Assembly: GCF_003028415.1 (NCBI RefSeq)
Contig: NZ_PYSV01000020.1
Span: 1-62,270, forward strand
Length of the DNA: 62,270 bases
Direction of reading: 5' to 3'
Source: Deinococcus arcticus
GTDB lineage: Bacteria; Deinococcota; Deinococci; Deinococcales; Deinococcaceae
Shown: positions 60,561 to 62,270 of the stretch, piece by piece
How the letters are laid out: every line of letters starts with the position of its first letter
Position numbering within the stretch: position 1 is the first letter of the stretch
The notes under the pieces: generated by a model
What the model saw: only the letters and a program-made list of their open reading frames with translations
Told to the model about the DNA's origin: nothing
Database searches by the model: none
Position numbers and translations under genes: made by a program

Positions 60561-61702
60561 GAGCGGCCCCCGGCGGCGCCCTGCAGGCTGCGCCGGTCCC
60601 ACCCGGCATCGACACCCGCGGCTTTCAGGGCCGCCGGATAGGCGTCCGGCTCGACCACCTGAAACGAGCCCATCCAGCCGAGCTCGGTGAACTCACTGAT
60701 GTGCGGGTGAAACATGAAGTTGCCGGTGAACTTGTACTTAAATTCCAGAATGCCGCGCTGGCCCTGGGCCTGCATGATGGTATCCACGATGCGGCTGGTG
60801 GGCTCCAGGGTGGTCCCGGTGTCGTAATAGTTGAAAAAATTGGCGTGCAGGTGAAACGAATTGATCAGGTCAAATTCCAGGATGTTGATCAGGTAGATAC
60901 GGACCAGTTCGCCCTTCTGCACGGGGATGGGCCGCCGCGCGAACTCGAACCCCACCGTGTTCACAGCGTAAATCTCGTTGGCCCCATCAAAGTTGGTGTC
61001 AAAGGCGTTTTGCACCATCACGAACTCGCGCGCCGGCGGCCGCCCCTCTTTGGGGTCCACGATGAACGCGCCGTACATGCCCTTGTGGATGTGGCGCTTG
61101 AGGCTGGTGGCGTGGCAGTGGTAGAGGTGACAGCCAAAGGGCTCGGCGTCGAACTCGTAGACGAAGCGCCCACCGGGCTGAATTTCCCCGGGGCCGGCGC
61201 CCGGCACTCCGTCCATCTCGGCCGAGTGCACGCCGTGAAAGTGGATGGTGTGCGGGTGAATGGTCTGGTTGATAAAGGTAATGCGCAGCCGGTCGCCTTC
61301 CGTGCAACGCAAGGTCGGCCCCGGCACGCGGCCGTTGTAGGTCCAAGCGGGGAAGAAGATGCCAGGGGCAATCTCAATCTCCTTGTCCTGCGCGATCATG
61401 GTGTACTCGCGCAGCGTCTGGCCATTCGGGAGGGTGCTGACCTTGCCCCAGTCCCAGTCGGTGAGCATGGCCATGGGGTCAAATCCATTGCGCTTGTGAT
61501 TGACGGCGCCGACCATCAGATTGTTGCCGTGCCCGGCGTGACCAGCGGTGGCCGGCGCTGGGCTGACTGGAGCCGTCCCCGTGTGTCCGGCGGGGTGTGA
61601 CCCACCCTGACCCAGGGCCACACTGCCCGCCAGGGCCGCGGCGCCGCCGGCGCCGGCCCGCAACACGTCGCGCCGGGACAGGAGGGCACGCAGCCAACTC
61701 AC
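60557..61702 (-). CDS. Two-domain multicopper oxidase with Tat signal
   Basis: This 381-residue protein has a Tat signal (SRRDVLRAGAGGAAALAG), a His-rich segment (HPAGHTG, GHAGHG) and two cupredoxin domains. Domain 1 has TIHFHGVHSAEMDG and HLYHCHATSLKRHIHKGMYG, containing the type 1 Cys-His-Met set and trinuclear-type His. Domain 2 has FHLHANFFNYYD and FHPHISEFTELGWMG, where the Cys is replaced by Pro, so no type 1 site. This fits two-domain oxidases with the type 1 site in domain 1 or nitrite-reductase-like proteins. Coupling to ZIP suggests metal oxidation linked to uptake. Confidence 0.9.
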   Translation of the reverse strand: MSWLRALLSRRDVLRAGAGGAAALAGSVALGQGGSHPAGHTGTAPVSPAPATAGHAGHGNNLMVGAVNHKRNGFDPMAMLTDWDWGKVSTLPNGQTLREYTMIAQDKEIEIAPGIFFPAWTYNGRVPGPTLRCTEGDRLRITFINQTIHPHTIHFHGVHSAEMDGVPGAGPGEIQPGGRFVYEFDAEPFGCHLYHCHATSLKRHIHKGMYGAFIVDPKEGRPPAREFVMVQNAFDTNFDGANEIYAVNTVGFEFARRPIPVQKGELVRIYLINILEFDLINSFHLHANFFNYYDTGTTLEPTSRIVDTIMQAQGQRGILEFKYKFTGNFMFHPHISEFTELGWMGSFQVVEPDAYPAALKAAGVDAGWDRRSLQGAAGGRS

Positions 61703-61748
61703 CGCTGCTCCTGCTCAGATACTTCACTCATCGGATTCATACTGCATC

Positions 61749-61762
61749 TTAGTCATGCCTAA
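61749..61762. promoter_or_regulatory. DtxR/MntR-like box TTAGTCATGCCTAA
   Basis: The 14-base dyad TTAG-T-CATG-C-CTAA is palindromic except at the two single positions and lies about 50 bases before the multicopper oxidase ATG. It resembles DtxR/IdeR/MntR boxes. A second half-site AGGCATG at 61773-61779 pairs with CATGCCT at 61754-61760. Iron or manganese control of the oxidase-ZIP pair is inferred. Confidence 0.5.
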
Positions 61763-61839
61763 AAAAAAGTCAAGGCATGGCGAACATTGGAGTACCCGGT
61801 GCCACGCTTTTATAAGGGCTGGGCACGCCACACGTCACG

Positions 61840-61880
61840 GAGCCACCCACCGGCCGGGTGGTGCGGCTGGTGGGTGGCTC
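61840..61880. terminator. Hairpin GAGCCACCCACC/GGTGGGTGGCTC
   Basis: Perfect 12-bp arms at 61840-61851 and 61869-61880 with a 17-base loop, followed by TTCACCTTTC. It may end transcripts entering from the left or be part of an attenuator; T-run weak. Confidence 0.5.
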
Positions 61881-62182
61881 TTCACCTTTCGGATGGGGAT
61901 CAGAGTGCGTTACCGCGGAGCAGCTGGAGCTTCATGCTGATACCCGGACCACGCATCAAGGTCATAGGCTTGTTCGGGGCCGTATGTCGTCAGCGGCAGG
62001 ACGCCCTTTGACCCAGTCCATGCCCGGAACCCGTTTTGCTCATGCTTGCTCCGCTCTGATTGAGTTGTCTTTGCACGCAAGTCAATCGGAGCTTGTGTGA
62101 GCCTGTCCACGAGGCAGCCTATTCCGTGTGGTCTCAGTTGGAAGGGTTCTGGCAACTTAACCTGAGTGAGGCCGGAGTAGCT

Positions 62183-62215
62183 CAGCAGGTGGCTTGAGAA
62201 TCAAGCCACCTGCTG
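62183..62215. terminator. Perfect 15-bp stem hairpin near the right edge
   Basis: CAGCAGGTGGCTTGA (62183-62197) and its complement (62201-62215) surround a GAA loop. The neighbouring bases resemble a tRNA 5' end (gccggagtagctcag), but the T-arm is absent, so a terminator or other structural element is more likely. Confidence 0.45.
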
Positions 62216-62270
62216 CATCGCCTCTCGCAAGCGGAGAAGAGCTGCGGATTGATGGCTTCGTCTGAGGGTG

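Larger units (their letters stand above)
61780..62270. other. Right-hand region without a supported gene
   Basis: Apart from two hairpins listed separately, no gene is seen in the last 490 bases. The longest open frames (61787-62011 plus, 61910-62155 minus) lack start signals and protein-like composition. Confidence 0.5.

Noticed and set aside
62172..62215. tRNA-like sequence gccggagtagctcag followed by a stem
   Set aside because: The D-arm cannot close, the anticodon stem is not placed correctly and no T-arm or CCA side follows; the perfect 15-bp hairpin explains the structure better.

Overview
The window looks like an accessory replicon or island (probably plasmid) of a Deinococcus-like bacterium. 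The inference rests on high-GC coding DNA, several promoters lying almost on the start codon (leaderless genes), and layered IS4/IS5-like and Tn3-family elements. No rRNA, tRNA, CRISPR array or replication gene was recognised, so the replicon type is not proven. Most genes deal with metals, sulfur stress or the cell envelope.

Layout. 1-1.3 kb: the tail of an IS5-like transposase and a complete IS4-like element. 1.4-9.7 kb: a secreted stalk-domain protein, a repeat protein, and a 1224-residue RelE-like/UvrD-helicase/ankyrin fusion. 9.7-13.7 kb: a complete Tn3-family unit carrying only tnpA and a lipoprotein gene. 13.6-15.3 kb: small accessory genes. 15.8-24.3 kb: a second Tn3-family element, damaged at its left end by an IS4-like insertion. 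Its 38-bp right end (24226-24263) lies inside a mazF-like gene. Its cargo is a cst-type persulfide/sulfite detoxification operon under a CstR-like repressor, next to a tyrosine recombinase.

24.6-37.7 kb: copper and envelope redox genes. These are a decaying copCD pair, a YibE/F protein, an AmiC-like amidase, a DUF3105 lipoprotein, a TlpA-like thioredoxin, CcdA, a LysE exporter, a two-component system, an HMA chaperone, a TauE/cupredoxin fusion, a DUF4396-like protein and an Fe-S CopZ-like chaperone. 38-46 kb: metal module A (CDF transporter, LspA, UppP, CadC-like repressor, glutaredoxin, cytochrome P450, Zn/Cd/Pb-type P-ATPase), with a divergent Lnt gene. 46-49.2 kb: wreckage of a third Tn3 element. 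49.2-56.4 kb: metal module B, a tightly overlapping nine-gene operon (P-ATPase, CxxS glutaredoxin, LspA, DUF3105 lipoprotein, DUF305, SCO, CadC-like repressor, two unknowns), with a divergent CzcO-like flavoprotein. 56.6-62.3 kb: a SRPBCC protein, a LysM/M23 protein, a secreted unknown, and a ZIP transporter coupled to a two-domain multicopper oxidase behind a DtxR-like box.

How it may work together. Both ATPase modules repeat the set P-ATPase + glutaredoxin-like protein + LspA + CadC-like repressor. Module A also has UppP, recalling PbrA/PbrB/PbrC of lead resistance. With Lnt and two DUF3105 lipoproteins nearby, lipoprotein maturation appears to travel with metal efflux here. The cst transposon is the other notable unit: its operator contains ten-base C and G tracts, and a similar half-site pair precedes the recombinase gene.
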